Positions 5,409-6,666 of a stretch of DNA of 6,666 nucleotides are shown one piece after another. Numbering within the stretch: the stretch's first letter is position 1; each line of letters opens with the position of its first letter. A program made the position numbers and the translations under genes. Origin of the DNA: Ignavibacteria bacterium (GTDB taxonomy: Bacteria > Bacteroidota > Ignavibacteria > Ignavibacteriales > Ignavibacteriaceae); assembly GCA_030648225.1 (NCBI GenBank), contig JAUSIA010000359.1, forward strand, positions 1 through 6,666. Reading direction: 5' to 3'. Under the pieces are notes generated by a model. That model was not told the origin of the DNA and ran no database searches. It worked only from the letters and a program-made list of their open reading frames with translations.

Positions 5409-6666
5409 ATGAAGAATAATATTTATGATAGAATGCTGATTTTAATTACACTTGTAATTTCTATCGGTACTTCAGTTATTGCTTTTAATGCTCTGTTAGG
5501 GGAACAGTTAGAAGTTATACTTTCCGGAAATCAAATCTTCGGACAAATACCTCTGCGTATTGATGCCCTCAGTGCATGGATGATACTTATCATTAACTTC
5601 ACTTTTATTACCGGTGTATTATACGGCAGTGGTTATCTGAAACATTACCAGGATAAACAAAAGAATATACGGCTTCATCAACTGCTGATTGTAATTCTTC
5701 ATCTGTCAATGATCCTTGTTTGCAGTGTTCAAAATTTAATTGCTTTTATTATCGTTTGGGAACTGATGACTGTTTCGTCTTTCCTGCTGGTTATTTTTGA
5801 ATACTGGAATAAAGAAACAATAAGAGCCGGACTCAATTTTTTTATCCAATCTCATGTTGGAGTTGTATTTATTATCGTTTCATTTATCTGGGTTATTGTT
5901 CAAACCGGCTCAACAGATTTTAATGCCATTCAAACTTTTTCCGAACAACTGCCAAAAGCTATCGGTGTTACTCTTTTCGTTTTGCTCTTTATCGGGTTTG
6001 GTTTCAAAGCAGGATTTGTTCCGTTTCATACCTGGCTGCCTTATGCACACCCCGCAGCGCCATCGCATATATCAGGAATGATGTCGGGTGTAATTATCAA
6101 GCTTGGTATTTATGGAATTCTCCGCACTTTACTTTTAATAAAAAGCGATTATCTGGTAATCGGGGAAATTATTTTATTTGTTTCTATCATTTCCGGTTTG
6201 TACGGTGTTATGCTCGCAATAGTTCAGCATAATCTTAAAAAGCTTCTTGCGTATCACAGTATAGAAAATATTGGAATAATCGGAATTGGCATCGGCATCG
6301 GTGCAATCGGGCTTGGATTGAAAAATGATTTTCTTGCCATTGCAGGTTTTGCCGGCGGAATGCTTCACATTTTAAATCACTCGTTATTTAAGTCGCTTTT
6401 ATTTTACAGCGCAGGGAGCGTTTATCAGCAAACGCATACGTTAAATATTGAACAGCTTGGCGGACTGATTAAAAGAATGCCGATAACAGCGGGTTTATTT
6501 TTATTAGCAGCACTGGCTATTTGCGGGCTTCCGCCTTTCAACGGCTTCGTTTCAGAGTTCCTTATTTATTCCGGCTTGTTCGCAAGTTTGAAATCTCAAA
6601 GTTTTGCTTTTTCACTTTATATTTTAACTGCAATTGTTTCGTTAGTAATTATAGGTGGACTTGCAA
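5409..6666 (+). CDS. HyfB/HycC-like proton-conducting membrane subunit (5' part)
   Basis: Integral membrane protein of the proton-conducting antiporter family (PF00361: NuoL/M/N, MrpA/D, HyfB/HycC). The first 419 residues are visible and the frame continues past the right edge without a stop. Hydrophobic helices run almost throughout. Family landmarks: IVWELMTVSSFLLV with the helix 5 glutamate Glu118; FKAGFVPFHTWLPYAHPAAP (199-218) with Lys200; HISGMMSGVIIKLGIYGILR with Lys231; KKLLAYHSIENIGII (277-291); HILNHSLFKSLLFYSAGSVY with Lys328; and GLPPFNGFVSEFLIYSG (373-389). The HPAAPSHISGMMSGVIIKLGIYG wording and the ASLK-type tail fit hydrogenase-4 subunit B / formate hydrogenlyase subunit 3 better than NuoL. 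Its partners would then be a membrane-bound group 4 [NiFe] hydrogenase or similar complex, expected downstream. ATG 5409 precedes the first helix after a charged stretch; only AAAG stands in for a ribosome binding site, so the start is probable but not proven. Confidence 0.85.
   Translation, partial: MKNNIYDRMLILITLVISIGTSVIAFNALLGEQLEVILSGNQIFGQIPLRIDALSAWMILIINFTFITGVLYGSGYLKHYQDKQKNIRLHQLLIVILHLSMILVCSVQNLIAFIIVWELMTVSSFLLVIFEYWNKETIRAGLNFFIQSHVGVVFIIVSFIWVIVQTGSTDFNAIQTFSEQLPKAIGVTLFVLLFIGFGFKAGFVPFHTWLPYAHPAAPSHISGMMSGVIIKLGIYGILRTLLLIKSDYLVIGEIILFVSIISGLYGVMLAIVQHNLKKLLAYHSIENIGIIGIGIGIGAIGLGLKNDFLAIAGFAGGMLHILNHSLFKSLLFYSAGSVYQQTHTLNIEQLGGLIKRMPITAGLFLLAALAICGLPPFNGFVSEFLIYSGLFASLKSQSFAFSLYILTAIVSLVIIGGLA

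Noticed and set aside
5854..6368. Other-frame open frames within the HyfB-like gene (plus 5854-6081, minus 6174-6368)
   Set aside because: Both overlap a long, motif-rich membrane protein frame that is continuous to the window edge; they have no independent support.

Overview
The window is AT-rich bacterial DNA with weak or absent Shine-Dalgarno sequences at several genes and spacious AT-rich intergenic gaps rich in palindromes. The gene content (a DUF2723-type C-terminal tail, a GT9 glycosyltransferase, an L-2-hydroxyglutarate oxidase and a HyfB-like membrane subunit) would fit the Bacteroidota/Ignavibacteriota side of the tree, perhaps an Ignavibacteria-like organism. This placement is an inference from style and gene content; there is no rRNA or marker gene to prove it.

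Layout. (1) 1-395: C-terminal end of a large protein whose tail resembles that of DUF2723 membrane glycosyltransferases, closed by a clear intrinsic terminator at 426-454. (2) 465-1523 (+): GT9 heptosyltransferase-like enzyme starting just after that terminator. (3) 1546-2076 (-): LOG-family nucleotide phosphoribohydrolase-like protein, convergent with GT9. (4) 2077-2285: divergent gap holding a double-hairpin palindromic element. (5) 2286-3494 (+): LhgO-type L-2-hydroxyglutarate oxidase. (6) 3495-3609: convergent gap with a long hexamer-based inverted repeat. (7) 3610-4623 (-): large nicotinamidase/isochorismatase-fold cysteine hydrolase with a good ribosome binding site and a plausible promoter. 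(8) 4624-4972: a 349-base divergent gap with a REP-like palindrome cluster and one possible 32-residue small ORF. (9) 4973-5206 (+): Cys-rich prokaryotic metallothionein-like protein. (10) 5207-5408: AT-rich gap in which I see no convincing signal. (11) 5409 to the right edge (+): proton-conducting antiporter-like subunit (HyfB/HycC/NuoL superfamily), cut off by the window.

How the genes fit together. The first two genes both look like cell-envelope glycosylation functions. The LOG-like protein and the nicotinamidase-like hydrolase both suggest nucleotide or NAD salvage, but they are not in an operon. LhgO would be a membrane-linked repair dehydrogenase, and the last gene probably opens a group 4 hydrogenase or complex I-like operon. 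Otherwise the genes look like unrelated single transcription units, with many changes of direction.

I see no CRISPR array, no toxin-antitoxin pair, no defence island, no transposase and no tRNA or rRNA. The most unusual content is non-coding: three different palindromic families in three successive intergenic gaps within about 2.7 kb. I do not see convincing evidence of an undescribed multi-gene system.
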